From Rhizobium sp. C4 (lineage in GTDB: Bacteria; Pseudomonadota; Alphaproteobacteria; Rhizobiales; Rhizobiaceae): 64,000 bases of DNA. The stretch's first letter is position 1. Every line of letters starts with the position of its first letter. The notes beneath the pieces are model-generated. The model had not been told where the DNA came from and made no database searches. It saw nothing but the letters and a program-made list of their open reading frames with translations. The position numbers were made by a program, and so were the translations under genes. This document shows positions 47,428-56,474 of the stretch, piece after piece. Location: positions 547,580-611,579 of the forward strand of contig NZ_JAJNCX010000002.1 in NCBI RefSeq assembly GCF_021026315.1. Direction: 5' to 3'.

Positions 47428-47465
47428 ATGGCCGGCGGGGATGCTCCGCCGGCCATCTGTTTTTT
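47428..47465 (+). terminator. Rho-independent terminator after hyuB
   Basis: A perfect 11-bp stem (arms 47428-47438 and 47446-47456, starting ATGGCCGGCGG) with a 7-base loop is followed by CTGTTTTTT. It lies 8 bp after the hyuB stop and separates hyuAB from the molybdenum hydroxylase genes. Confidence 0.85.
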
Positions 47466-47563
47466 CGATATTACAATCAAGAAATGACTATTTCACAGGG
47501 GCCTTCGCACAAGCGAAGATCGCTGCAATGCCGCAAAAGACGGCTGAGGAGAGGGGTGTTCGC

Positions 47564-48409
47564 ATGGACATGAGAGATGGTCCGGAACGCATGTTTTTGT
47601 CCGCAGCCACCGTTGCGGAGGCTGTTGCCGCGCGCCGTGCGGGCGCAGCAGTGCTTGCCGGTGGAACCTGGACGATGCGCGATCCGCGGCGCGGCGTCAG
47701 CCTGCCGGAGAGCGTCGTTGCGCTTTCGCGGATCGCCGAATTGCAGCGTGTTGAGGTTCTGGACGGCGAAATCCGCATCGGCGCATCCGTCACCCATGCG
47801 GCCCTTGCCGGCGCGCTGAGCGGGCTTGCCGGCTTTGAAGGGCTCGCTGCCGCTGCGACCGGCGCTGCCAATCCCGCCATCCGCCGCGTTGCCACCGTGG
47901 GCGGCAATCTCTGTGCCATCGATTTCGCCGCCGCCGATCTCGTGCCGGCGCTTCTGGCGCTTGATGCCGGGATCGAGCTGGCACTGGCCGACGGGCCGCG
48001 CCTGCTGCCGATTTCCGATTTTCTCCGCGAGCGGTCCGAATTGCTGAAAACCGCGCTGCTGACGCGGGTGATCATCCGCCGCGATGTCGCTGCATCCGCG
48101 CATGTGCGTCTGCCGCTGCGCAAGGCGGGCGACTATCCGGTCGCCATCGTTTCGATCGCGCAAAGCACAGACGGCGCGATCCGCGTGGCGGTGGGCTCTG
48201 TCGAGCCGGTCGCCCGGCGCTGGAGCGCGCTTGAGGCAGAACTGGCCGGCAAGGCACTCACGCCCGAAGAGGCGCAGGCGCTCGCCGAAAAGACCAATGA
48301 TTTCATCGGCCGCGACGGCATCGAGGCCGAAGGCTGGTATCGGCGCGAGGTGTTGCCGGCGCTGGTGCGCCGCGCCTTTGCGGCGCTTCAGAAAGGCGGT
48401 GCAGCATGA
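47564..48409 (+). CDS. molybdenum hydroxylase FAD-binding subunit (CoxM-like)
   Basis: A 281-residue FAD subunit of a xanthine-dehydrogenase-type enzyme. The FAD-binding AVLAGGTWTMRD (an AGGTxL-type loop, about 35) and IRRVATVGGNLC (about 110) are both present, and a CO-dehydrogenase C-terminal domain follows from about 175. It passes electrons from the 2Fe-2S subunit to NAD or another acceptor. ATG 47564 is chosen with GAGAGG upstream; an upstream run of codons is unrelated to the family. The stop overlaps the next start by 4 bp. Confidence 0.88.
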   Translation: MDMRDGPERMFLSAATVAEAVAARRAGAAVLAGGTWTMRDPRRGVSLPESVVALSRIAELQRVEVLDGEIRIGASVTHAALAGALSGLAGFEGLAAAATGAANPAIRRVATVGGNLCAIDFAAADLVPALLALDAGIELALADGPRLLPISDFLRERSELLKTALLTRVIIRRDVAASAHVRLPLRKAGDYPVAIVSIAQSTDGAIRVAVGSVEPVARRWSALEAELAGKALTPEEAQALAEKTNDFIGRDGIEAEGWYRREVLPALVRRAFAALQKGGAA

Positions 48410-48903
48410 CGGTGACCTTCCAGCTCAACGGCGAGCGCTGCCGTTTCCACGACGACCCGATGACGCCGCTCTTGGATGTGCTGCGGCGCGAGCAATTCCT
48501 GACCGGGGCTAAGGGCGTCTGCCGCGAGGGGTTCTGCGGGGCGTCCACGGTGCATGTCGATGGCGAGCCGGTCATGTCCTGCCTGAAACCCATAGGTCTC
48601 GTGTCCGGTTGTTCGGTGACGACGATCGAGGGGCTGAGTTCGGGTGATCAGGCGCTTGATCCCTTGCAGGCGGCATTTGAAGCGGCGGATGTCGTGCAAT
48701 GCGGCATGTGCTTTCCCGGCATGGTGATGAGCCTTTCCGCCTTCGTGCGCGACAATCCGCATGCGACGCGGCCTCAGATCAAGGCGGCCATGTCCGGCAA
48801 TATCTGTCGTTGCACCGGCTATGAGCGGATCATCGACGCCGTGGCCGATCATCTGGAACGGCAGAAGGCCGACGTGCTCACCAAGGAGGCGGCCCATGTC
48901 TGA
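48406..48903 (+). CDS. molybdenum hydroxylase 2Fe-2S subunit (CoxS-like) with a Cys-to-Ser change
   Basis: A 165-residue iron-sulphur subunit. The C-terminal helical domain has its four cysteines (CGMCFPG and CRCTGY). The N-terminal plant-ferredoxin domain shows C39, C44 and C59, but the third ligand of the canonical C-x4-C-x2-C-x11-C motif is Ser47 (GVCREGFCGAST). The codon is TCC, one base from TGC. Either the cluster is held by three cysteines and serine, or the cluster is lost and electron flow is altered, or the base is a sequencing error. Genes before and after overlap it, so it is a normal member of the operon. Confidence 0.88.
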   Translation: MTVTFQLNGERCRFHDDPMTPLLDVLRREQFLTGAKGVCREGFCGASTVHVDGEPVMSCLKPIGLVSGCSVTTIEGLSSGDQALDPLQAAFEAADVVQCGMCFPGMVMSLSAFVRDNPHATRPQIKAAMSGNICRCTGYERIIDAVADHLERQKADVLTKEAAHV

Positions 48904-51244
48904 TCTTTCGACCACCGTCATGGACCTGCCGCGCCGCGACGCCCGCGACAAGCTGCGCGGCCGCACCCGCTACACGGTCGACCGCGTTCGCCCGGATATG
49001 CTGCACGCCGTGCTCTTGCGCTCGAATGTGCCAGCGGGCCGTATCGTCAAGCTCGACATCTCGGCGGCGCGTGAGGCACCCGGTGTCCGCGCCATTGCCA
49101 CCGGCCACGATGCGCCGGGGCTCTACGGCATCGGTATTGCCGACCATCCGCTGCTGGCCATCGACACAATCCGCTATCATGGCGAACCCATTGTCGCGAT
49201 TGCCGCCGAGACGGAGGCGCAGGCACGCGCAGCCCTTGCACTTGTCGTGCTGGACATCGAACCCGTCGCTCCGGTGCTGACCATGGGCGAGGCGTTGGCG
49301 AAGGATGCGCGGCTCGTTCACGAGGGCTGGCGCGACTATGAAGTCCTGACCGAAGGCGGCGCGCGCGACGGCAATATTGCCTGGGAAGCGCGCACCACGC
49401 GCGGCGATGTGGAGGAGGCCTTCGCCCGGCCAGACGTGACGATTGTCGAGACCACGATCCGCGTCGGCCGGCAGAGCCATGTGCCCTTCGAGCCGCGCAC
49501 GGCGATCGGCTCCTGGGAAAACGGCCGCGCCCATATCGAGACCTCGACGCAGGTGCCCTGGACGGTGCGCAATGTCACCGGCCGCGTGCTGCAACTGCCG
49601 CCCGGCCGCGTGCGCGTCACCGTGCCGCCGGTCGGCGGTGGCTTTGGCCTGAAATTCGACGCCACGATCGAGCCGATCACGGCCTTGCTTGCCCGGATCA
49701 CCGGGCGCACGGTGGTCATCGAAAACAGCCGTCAGGAGGAAATGGCGACCTGCCTTTGCCGCGAGAATGCGGAAATCCTCATCCGCTCCGCCGTCACGGC
49801 CGATGGCGAGATTGCCGGTCGCGAGGCGGTCGTGCTGATGGATTGCGGGGCCTATGGCGGCGAGCAGATTTTCCTCTCCACCATGACGGCCCATACGCTC
49901 GGCGGCAATTATCGCGTCGGCGCGATGCGTCTCGTCAGCCGCGCGGTCTATACGAACACACCGCCGAACGGGGCGTTCCGCGCCTGCAATGGCGTCTACA
50001 ACACCTTCGCGCTGGAACGGCACACGGACGAGATTTGTCAGGCACTTGACCTCGATCCGCTCGCGTTCCGCAAGAAGAACGTGCTGGGCGACGGCGATCT
50101 TGGCGCGACGGGACAGGTCTTCGACGGCGATGTGCTGAAGCCCATGCTGGAACGCATGGACACGCTTCGCGCCACCACCGGCACGCTGGAGGAAAAGGCC
50201 GATGGCCGGCTCTATGGCCGGGCGACGACGGTCGGCACATGGTTCGTCTTCGTCGGTCCTTCGGCGGCGACGATCAACATGAATGCCGACGGCAGCGCCA
50301 CGCTCGTCACCTCCGGTGTCGAGATCGGCTCCGGCACGATGATGCAATCGCTGCCGCAAATGGTGGCGGGGCAGTTGGGGCTTTCGCCGGATCAGGTCGT
50401 GGTGCGGGAAGCCGATACAGATTCCGCCGGCCTCGATGTCGGCGTCGGAGGCGGGCGCACGACCGTCTCAATCGGCGCGGCCAGCATCGGGGCTGCCGCG
50501 GAGGTGCGCGACAAGCTCTTCGGTTTTGCCAGCGAGTTGCTGCAGACACGACCGGAAGAGCTGGAACTTGTCGGCGGGCGCGTCGCGATCAAGGGCCGGC
50601 CGGGGTCCGGCATTGCGGTATCGACCGTGGTCCAGCATGCGCAGACAGTCTCCGGCCCGATCACGGGCACGGGGAGTTTCACCGGCAAAGGGGTTCCCTC
50701 CATGTCCGGCTGCGCCTTCGGCCATTTCATCGAGGCGCTGGAAATCCCGATCTTCGTCGTTCATGAGGCCGAAGTCGCGGTCGATCCGGATACCGGCCAT
50801 GTCGAGGTTCTGGCCTATCGCGTCGTGCAGGATGTCGGCCGCGCGCTCAACCGTCGTGCCATCATGGGCCAGATCCAGGGCGGCGTCGTGCAGGGGCTGG
50901 GCTATGCCCTGCATGAGGCCGTGACGATCGCGCCGGATGGGCGCATCCGCGAGGACGGGTTCGAGACCTATCGCGTGCCGCTCGCAGGCGATGTCGTGCC
51001 GGTCGTCGCCGACCTTTACGAGGGCGCGCCGTCGAGCGGGCCGCTTGGTACCAAGGGGGCGGGCGAAGTGCCGATCCTCGGCGTTGCCGCGGCCATCGGC
51101 TGCGCGGTCGCCAATGCGACCGGCAAGCCGGTACGCGAACTGCCGTTGACGCCGCCGCGCGTTCTCGGCCTCCTCAAGGGCCGCGAGACATCGCCCGAAT
51201 TCCCGCATATCGCCGCCTCTTTCGAGGCCAACACGCTGGCCTGA
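48896..51244 (+). CDS. molybdopterin-binding hydroxylase large subunit (CoxL-like)
   Basis: A 782-residue catalytic subunit. It begins with the small ALD_Xan_dh_C-like domain (RDKLRGRTRYTVDR) and then the molybdopterin domains, with PPVGGGFGLKFD, NGAFRACNG, and the catalytic Glu in GTKGAGEVPILG. The usual GAFRG is GAFRA. These enzymes insert water-derived oxygen into the ring carbon of a heterocycle or aldehyde. The ATG at 48896 overlaps the 2Fe-2S gene by 8 bp and has AAGGAGG upstream. The surroundings suggest a purine, pyrimidine, hydantoin or creatinine-type ring. Confidence 0.9.
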   Translation: MSDLSTTVMDLPRRDARDKLRGRTRYTVDRVRPDMLHAVLLRSNVPAGRIVKLDISAAREAPGVRAIATGHDAPGLYGIGIADHPLLAIDTIRYHGEPIVAIAAETEAQARAALALVVLDIEPVAPVLTMGEALAKDARLVHEGWRDYEVLTEGGARDGNIAWEARTTRGDVEEAFARPDVTIVETTIRVGRQSHVPFEPRTAIGSWENGRAHIETSTQVPWTVRNVTGRVLQLPPGRVRVTVPPVGGGFGLKFDATIEPITALLARITGRTVVIENSRQEEMATCLCRENAEILIRSAVTADGEIAGREAVVLMDCGAYGGEQIFLSTMTAHTLGGNYRVGAMRLVSRAVYTNTPPNGAFRACNGVYNTFALERHTDEICQALDLDPLAFRKKNVLGDGDLGATGQVFDGDVLKPMLERMDTLRATTGTLEEKADGRLYGRATTVGTWFVFVGPSAATINMNADGSATLVTSGVEIGSGTMMQSLPQMVAGQLGLSPDQVVVREADTDSAGLDVGVGGGRTTVSIGAASIGAAAEVRDKLFGFASELLQTRPEELELVGGRVAIKGRPGSGIAVSTVVQHAQTVSGPITGTGSFTGKGVPSMSGCAFGHFIEALEIPIFVVHEAEVAVDPDTGHVEVLAYRVVQDVGRALNRRAIMGQIQGGVVQGLGYALHEAVTIAPDGRIREDGFETYRVPLAGDVVPVVADLYEGAPSSGPLGTKGAGEVPILGVAAAIGCAVANATGKPVRELPLTPPRVLGLLKGRETSPEFPHIAASFEANTLA

Positions 51245-51280
51245 CAAGGCCTCAAACGCAGACCCGAACGAGAGACCCGA

Positions 51281-52663
51281 ATGACCAACCTGTCCAACTC
51301 CCTTGCCGCGACCGATATTGCGACGGTTATGCATCCCTACACGAACATGCGCCAGCATGAGGCGAATGGGCCTTTGGTCATCAGTCGGGGCGAGGGCATC
51401 CGCGTTTACGACGAGCGGGGGAAGGAATATATCGAGGGGCTGGCGGGGCTCTGGTCGGTCGCGGTCGGCTTTTCGGAAAAGCGGCTGGCGGATGCCGCCT
51501 ACAAGCAGATGCTGAAACTGCCCTATTACCACACCTTCACCTCCAAATCGCATGAGCCGTCGATCCGGCTGGCCGAAAAGCTGGTCGAGATGACGCCGGA
51601 GAACCTGACGCGCGTGTTCTTCACCTCGTCGGGTTCGGAGGCCAATGACACGATCGTCAAGATGGTCTGGTTCATGAACAATGCGCTTGGCCGGCCGCAG
51701 AAGAAGACGTTTCTGGCCCGCACCAAGGGCTATCACGGCATCACGGTTGCGTCCGGCAGCCTCACCGGCCTGCCGGTCAACCATCGCGATTTCGACCTGC
51801 CGGCCATCCCGGTCCGGCATCTGACCTGCCCGCATTTCTATCGCTTTGGCCTCGAAGGCGAGACGGAGGAGGCGTTCACGGCGCGTCTTCTGGAGGAGCT
51901 GGAAGAGGTCATCGAACACGAGGGCGCGGAAACCATTGCCGCCTTTATCGGCGAGCCGCTGATGTCGGCGGGAGGTGTGATGCCGCCGCCGGTCGGCTAT
52001 TGGGAGGGCGTGGAGAAGATCTGCCGCAAGAACGATATCCTGCTGATCTCGGATGAAGTCATCTGCGGCTTCGGCCGGCTCGGCACGCCCTTCGGCTGCC
52101 AGAAATACGGCTTCACCCCGGATATCATGACGGTGTCGAAGCAGATCACCTCGTCCTACATGCCGCTCGCCGCCGTCATCTTCAGCGATGCCGTCTATCA
52201 GGCGATTGCCGATCATACGTCGGTGCTTGGCAATTTCGGCCATGGCTTCACCGCGTCGGGCCATCCGGTCGCGACTGCCGTGGGGCTGGAAAACCTTGCG
52301 ATCATCGAGGAACGCGACCTGATGGGGAATGCCGCGCGCATGGAGCCGATTTTCCAGGCGGGCCTTCGCGCCTTTGCCGATCATCCGCTGGTTGGCGAGG
52401 TGCGCGGCACGGGGCTGATCGGCGCACTGGAGCTTGTCGCCGACAAGGCAACGCGCCGGCCGTTTGCCAAGCCCGGCCGGGCAGGCGCGCTTGCCGCGAA
52501 GATCGGCCACGAGGAAGGCCTGATCTTCCGCGCCATCATCGACCAGCTGGCGCTCTGCCCGCCGATGATCGTGACGGAAGAGGATATCAAGGAAATCATG
52601 GTCCGCATGGATCGCACGCTCGCACGGCTGACTGACGCCGTCGCACAGGAGGGACTGGAATGA
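51281..52663 (+). CDS. class III aminotransferase (omega-transaminase-like)
   Basis: A 460-residue PLP enzyme of fold type I. The cofactor lysine is K287 in TVSKQITSSYMPL, with ISDEVICGFGR upstream (the Asp that binds the pyridine nitrogen) and SSGSEAND at about 117. Class III members move amino groups from omega-amino acids such as beta-alanine or 4-aminobutyrate, products of ring cleavage of pyrimidines or lactams. It is 36 bp after the molybdenum subunit gene and overlaps the next gene by 4 bp. Confidence 0.9.
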   Translation: MTNLSNSLAATDIATVMHPYTNMRQHEANGPLVISRGEGIRVYDERGKEYIEGLAGLWSVAVGFSEKRLADAAYKQMLKLPYYHTFTSKSHEPSIRLAEKLVEMTPENLTRVFFTSSGSEANDTIVKMVWFMNNALGRPQKKTFLARTKGYHGITVASGSLTGLPVNHRDFDLPAIPVRHLTCPHFYRFGLEGETEEAFTARLLEELEEVIEHEGAETIAAFIGEPLMSAGGVMPPPVGYWEGVEKICRKNDILLISDEVICGFGRLGTPFGCQKYGFTPDIMTVSKQITSSYMPLAAVIFSDAVYQAIADHTSVLGNFGHGFTASGHPVATAVGLENLAIIEERDLMGNAARMEPIFQAGLRAFADHPLVGEVRGTGLIGALELVADKATRRPFAKPGRAGALAAKIGHEEGLIFRAIIDQLALCPPMIVTEEDIKEIMVRMDRTLARLTDAVAQEGLE

Positions 52664-53325
52664 GTGATCAACAGGCTGAACCCGTCACCCATATCGACGA
52701 CGACCGCTTTCGCGTGACCGAATGGCGCTTCGCGCCGGGCGCTGAGACGGGCTGGCATGTCCACGGCCACGACTATGTCGTCGTGCCGCTGACCGACGGC
52801 CAGATGGGCCTCGTCGGGCCGGACGGCAAGCAGGCGGAAGCGCAGCTGAAGCAGGGCATTCCCTATTCGCGCCGCACCGGCGTTGCCCACAATGTCAGCA
52901 ACATCGGCGCCACACCCTTTTCCTTCCTCGAGATCGAGGTGGTGGAGAACGAGCTGGAGCAGAAGCGGCTTGCCGTCATGAGCCGTTTTTCGGCGGCCTG
53001 GAACGCGCATGATCTGGAGACGATCATGGAGCTGACGGCAGACGATTGCGCCTTCCACGCCTCTGCGGGATCGGAAGCCGAAGGCGCGAGGCATGTCGGG
53101 CGCGAGGCGGTGCGTGCCGCCTATGCCGGCATCTTCGCCTTTTTCCCCGATGGCCAGTGGACGAATGGCAAGTCGATGATCAGCGGCGATACGGGCCTGA
53201 CGTGGTGGCGTTTCGTCGGCACGACGGTCGAGGGCAAGTTGGTCGAGGTCGACGGCTGCGACATCCTGACCTTTGCCGGCGAGAAGATCGCGGTGAAGGA
53301 CAGCTACCGAAAGACGCGGAGCTGA
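52660..53325 (+). CDS. cupin-NTF2 fusion protein
   Basis: A 221-residue two-domain protein. Residues about 10-105 form a small cupin barrel with the metal-binding pair in WHVHGHDYVVVPL. Residues about 110-220 form a SnoaL-like NTF2 cone (SRFSAAWNAHDLETIMELTADD, then VDGCDILTFAGEKI). Both folds bind small molecules, and one may act on an unstable intermediate. The fusion is uncommon. It overlaps the aminotransferase stop by 4 bp and is the last gene before the LacI-type operator at 53374. Confidence 0.85.
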   Translation: MSDQQAEPVTHIDDDRFRVTEWRFAPGAETGWHVHGHDYVVVPLTDGQMGLVGPDGKQAEAQLKQGIPYSRRTGVAHNVSNIGATPFSFLEIEVVENELEQKRLAVMSRFSAAWNAHDLETIMELTADDCAFHASAGSEAEGARHVGREAVRAAYAGIFAFFPDGQWTNGKSMISGDTGLTWWRFVGTTVEGKLVEVDGCDILTFAGEKIAVKDSYRKTRS

Positions 53326-53373
53326 CAGCGCGTCGTAGCGCCGAAAGCGGAAAAAATATCCTGTTTTCGTCTT

Positions 53374-53389
53374 TATAAAGCGCTTTACA
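53374..53389. promoter_or_regulatory. LacI-type operator upstream of the deaminase gene
   Basis: TATAAAGCGCTTTACA is a near-perfect palindrome with the CG centre typical of LacI-family operators. It shares 13 of 16 bases with the site at 58539 and lies 55 bp before the deaminase start, overlapping a possible -10 element (TATAAA). Confidence 0.7.
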
Positions 53390-53444
53390 AGGCCAGTTTC
53401 GTCGCTATTGTCAGGAGCATCCTCATTTCAGGAGTATGCCCCTG

Positions 53445-55304
53445 ATGCTTCCCGACGACCTGATTTTGAATGCCGCCGACGATGTTGCGATCCGCAAGGA
53501 CCTGACGCTGACGGCGCTGGCGAAACGTCCGGCGGACCTTGCCATCCGTGTCGGGCGTCTGCTGAACGTCTACAGCCGCACCTGGGCTGAGGACCAGGAG
53601 ATCGTCATCAAGGGGCGGCGCATCGCCTATGTCGGGCCGGCCGGCAGCTATCGCGGCGAGGTGGCGCGGCGGGTGCATTATCCCGATCTCTCCGCCGTTC
53701 CGGGCTTTGGCGAAGTCCACAAGCATATCGAAAGCTCGCATCTGACGCCGGAATTCGAGGCCGAACTGGTTCTGCCGCGCGGCAATACCTGGACCTGCGA
53801 GGCGAGCCACGAATTCGCCAATGTGAATGGCGGGCGCAACACGGAATTCTGGCAGCGGGCCCGCGAACGCGGCGTGCCGCACAAGGTCTTCATCCAGCCG
53901 GGTTCGGCGGTGCCGCCGAGCGGCTGGGAGACGTCCGGCGGCTATTATGGCTATGCGGAGCAACGCGACTTTCTCGCCCGCGATCTGTCTGTCGTCAGCC
54001 TGGATGAGGTCATGGACTGGCCGGCTGTCTGGAACCCGGAAAACCCGTCCTATGAACGGCTCTGGGGCATGATGCAGGCGACCATCGAGAAGCGCGGTGT
54101 CATCGAGGGCCATGGTTCCGGTCTGGTCGAGCCGCACGACGCCAGCGCCTATGCGGCCGCGGGCCTGTCCTCCGACCACGAGGTGTGGACGCTGGACGAG
54201 GCCTGGGAAAAGCTCAATCGCGGTGTCTTCATCGAAATCCGTCCGTTCAACTATCCCGAAGTGCTGCCAGGGCTTATCGAGCGCGGGCTGTCCGACTGGT
54301 CGAACGTCGCCTTCACCACCGACGACCGCAGCGCTTCCGAAACGTTGAAGCTTGGTGCGAGCGATTACAATGTCCGCGCGGCAATAGCCCATGGCGTGCC
54401 GCCGGAAATCGCCTATCAATGCGTCACGATCCACCCGGCGCGGCACATGCGCATTGACGCCTGGGTCGGCTCGATCACGCCCGGCCGCTACGCCGATATC
54501 GTGCTGCTCAACTCCATCGACGATGTCGGGATCGCGCATGTCTATGCGGATGGGCAACTGGTGTCCGAGGGCAAGACCTATCTCGGCAACCGCGTCGCCA
54601 TCGACTGGCCGGACTGGGCTCGGCAGACGATGAATATCGGGCGCTCCTTGACGGCGGCAGATTTTGCCGTGCCGGCCCTGCCGGGGCGGGCGACGATGCA
54701 GGCCGCAGTGCTGCGGCCATTCCACTGGAACCAGGAGTTCATGACCTATGAGCTCGCCGTCGCAGACGGCGCCGTCCAGCGCGATACGGCGCGCCGGATC
54801 ACCAAGTTCTCGGTCATCGACCGCTATCACGGCAAGGCCAACATGGCCTCCATGTTCTGGCTTGGCTGCGGACCGGCGGATGCGGAGACGGCGCTGGCCT
54901 GTTCGGTGGCGCATGACAGCCACAATGTCTGGGCGATCGGCTCGTCGGATGCCGCCATGGCGCTCGCCGTCAACCGGCTGGCGGAAAATGGCGGCGGCTG
55001 GGTGCTGGTGCATGGCGGCGAGGTGACAGGCGAGGTCGTTTTCGAGATTGGCGGCCTGATGACGGCGCGGCCGGCTGAAGTGCTCGACGCCGACATGCAG
55101 CGCTTCTATCGCGCCGCCGAACAGGTCGACTGGATGTACGAGCCCTCGGTCAACAAGAACTGGATCCCCGGCTTTCCGGAACACCTCATCTTCGCGACGC
55201 TCACCTGTGCGCCCTGGCGCTGGGTGCTGGTCGCCCCGCATGAGAAGGCGCCGGATGGTTTCGTCAACGTGCAGACCGGCGAGACGCACAAGATCGTCTG
55301 GTGA
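53445..55304 (+). CDS. adenine deaminase-like amidohydrolase
   Basis: A 619-residue amidohydrolase of the adenine deaminase group. The metal-binding motif reads VPGFGEVHKHIESSHLTP, close to the GHxHIESS of known adenine deaminases. The C-terminal adenine-deaminase domain is present, with HDSHNVWAIGSSDAAM. It probably removes ammonia from adenine or a related amino-purine. An ATG at 53436 would sit directly on the AGGAG, so the ATG at 53445 (10-bp spacing) is preferred. A LacI-type operator precedes it; the ThuA-like gene follows by 27 bp. Confidence 0.87.
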   Translation: MLPDDLILNAADDVAIRKDLTLTALAKRPADLAIRVGRLLNVYSRTWAEDQEIVIKGRRIAYVGPAGSYRGEVARRVHYPDLSAVPGFGEVHKHIESSHLTPEFEAELVLPRGNTWTCEASHEFANVNGGRNTEFWQRARERGVPHKVFIQPGSAVPPSGWETSGGYYGYAEQRDFLARDLSVVSLDEVMDWPAVWNPENPSYERLWGMMQATIEKRGVIEGHGSGLVEPHDASAYAAAGLSSDHEVWTLDEAWEKLNRGVFIEIRPFNYPEVLPGLIERGLSDWSNVAFTTDDRSASETLKLGASDYNVRAAIAHGVPPEIAYQCVTIHPARHMRIDAWVGSITPGRYADIVLLNSIDDVGIAHVYADGQLVSEGKTYLGNRVAIDWPDWARQTMNIGRSLTAADFAVPALPGRATMQAAVLRPFHWNQEFMTYELAVADGAVQRDTARRITKFSVIDRYHGKANMASMFWLGCGPADAETALACSVAHDSHNVWAIGSSDAAMALAVNRLAENGGGWVLVHGGEVTGEVVFEIGGLMTARPAEVLDADMQRFYRAAEQVDWMYEPSVNKNWIPGFPEHLIFATLTCAPWRWVLVAPHEKAPDGFVNVQTGETHKIVW

Positions 55305-55331
55305 ACTGAAAATTCTCAAAGGAATTCAAAG

Positions 55332-56075
55332 ATGAAGATATTGCTGGCAGGCGAATCCTGGACCTCGCTCGGTCTGCATCTCAAGGGTTTTTCGGTATAC
55401 ACGACCGGTTCCTACGAGGAAGGCGGCAAGCCGCTGATCGATGCGCTTTCCAGCGGTGGCCACGAGGTGACCTACCTGCAGAACCACGTTGTCCCGCAGC
55501 AGTTCCCGACCACGGTGGAAGCGCTTTCCGGCTATGATCTCATCATCCTCTCGGATATCGGCGCGGATACGTTCCTGCTGCATCCAGATACGCTGCATCA
55601 CTCCCTCCGCCGGCCGAACACGCTGAAGGTCATTGCCGACTATGTCGAGGCTGGCGGCGCGCTGCTGATGGTCGGTGGGTTCCTCAGCTTCTCGGGCTTT
55701 GGCGGCAATGCCTGCTATCACAACACCGTGCTTGCCGATGTCCTGCCAGTCGAGATGCTGGGCTATGACGACCGCATCGAATGCCCGGAGGGCATTCATC
55801 CCGAGCCGCTGAAAGCGCATCCGGCACTTGCGGGCCTGCCGTCCGAATGGCCGCATTTCCTCGGCTATCAGCGCCTGAAAGCCAAGGCGGATGCCGATGT
55901 GCTGATGCGGGTCGGCAAGAGCGATCCCTTCCTCGTCGTCGGGTCTTACGGCAAGGGCAGGGCGGCGGCGTTTGCCTCGGATTGCTCGCCACATTGGGGC
56001 TCGCCGGACTTTGTCGGCTGGAGCCACTATGCGGCCTTCTGGAATGGCCTGGCGGCGTGGCTCTCGGAGACATAA
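55332..56075 (+). CDS. ThuA/glutamine amidotransferase-like protein
   Basis: A 247-residue protein with a class I glutamine-amidotransferase-like fold (YDLIILSDIGADTFLL, then GGALLMVGGFLSFSGFG, then VVGSYGKGRAAAFASD and WSHYAAFWNGL). The nucleophile Cys expected at the strand-turn is replaced (FLSFSGFGG), as in ThuA-type proteins without glutaminase activity. The role is unknown; relatives sit beside carbohydrate or nucleoside catabolism. It is the last gene of the deaminase unit, convergent with the small membrane protein gene. Confidence 0.82.
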   Translation: MKILLAGESWTSLGLHLKGFSVYTTGSYEEGGKPLIDALSSGGHEVTYLQNHVVPQQFPTTVEALSGYDLIILSDIGADTFLLHPDTLHHSLRRPNTLKVIADYVEAGGALLMVGGFLSFSGFGGNACYHNTVLADVLPVEMLGYDDRIECPEGIHPEPLKAHPALAGLPSEWPHFLGYQRLKAKADADVLMRVGKSDPFLVVGSYGKGRAAAFASDCSPHWGSPDFVGWSHYAAFWNGLAAWLSET

Positions 56076-56096
56076 AAATCCCGAGGAAGCGCTCGC

Positions 56097-56453
56097 CTAG
56101 TCATTGTGCCGCTCGACCATATCCGGGAATCGATCCAGCAACTGGCAAGCCTCTTTCGGGGTGAGGTTCGCGTATTTTTGCCGTGCGGCAATAGACCTGT
56201 CTACGAGTGCGCGGTCCGCTTTCCACTGAGCGACGTATTTCTCGCGGAGCCAGGATAATTTTGAGGTGTCATCGTACTGCCAGTTGCAGGCATCCTGCCC
56301 GCGGGCCGCCGTAATGGCCTCGAGGGTTTCGATTTCCTCAGCCGTCAGCGGCTTCTTGAATTCGGTTTCGCGGTCGATGCGCCAAACGATCACCACGCTC
56401 AGGATCATCAATCCGGCGATCGTGCCGATCGCGATGCGATGCATGATTTTCAC
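56097..56453 (-). CDS. small hypothetical protein with an N-terminal membrane anchor
   Basis: A 118-residue protein. Residues 6-24 are one hydrophobic segment (IAIGTIAGLMILSVVIVW), followed by a charged, Glu/Lys-rich region that probably lies in the periplasm. I recognise no family. It starts 21 bp after the LacI gene on the same strand and may be co-transcribed with it. Codon use looks normal, and single-copy cysteines (two) do not suggest a metal site. Confidence 0.6.
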   Translation of the reverse strand: MKIMHRIAIGTIAGLMILSVVIVWRIDRETEFKKPLTAEEIETLEAITAARGQDACNWQYDDTSKLSWLREKYVAQWKADRALVDRSIAARQKYANLTPKEACQLLDRFPDMVERHND

Positions 56454-56474
56454 TCTGGGCCGCTCCCGGTGTTG

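Noticed and set aside
50468..52510. 680-residue minus-strand frame antisense to the Mo subunit and transaminase
   Set aside because: Shadow frame with no motif; crosses the boundary of two well-supported + genes.
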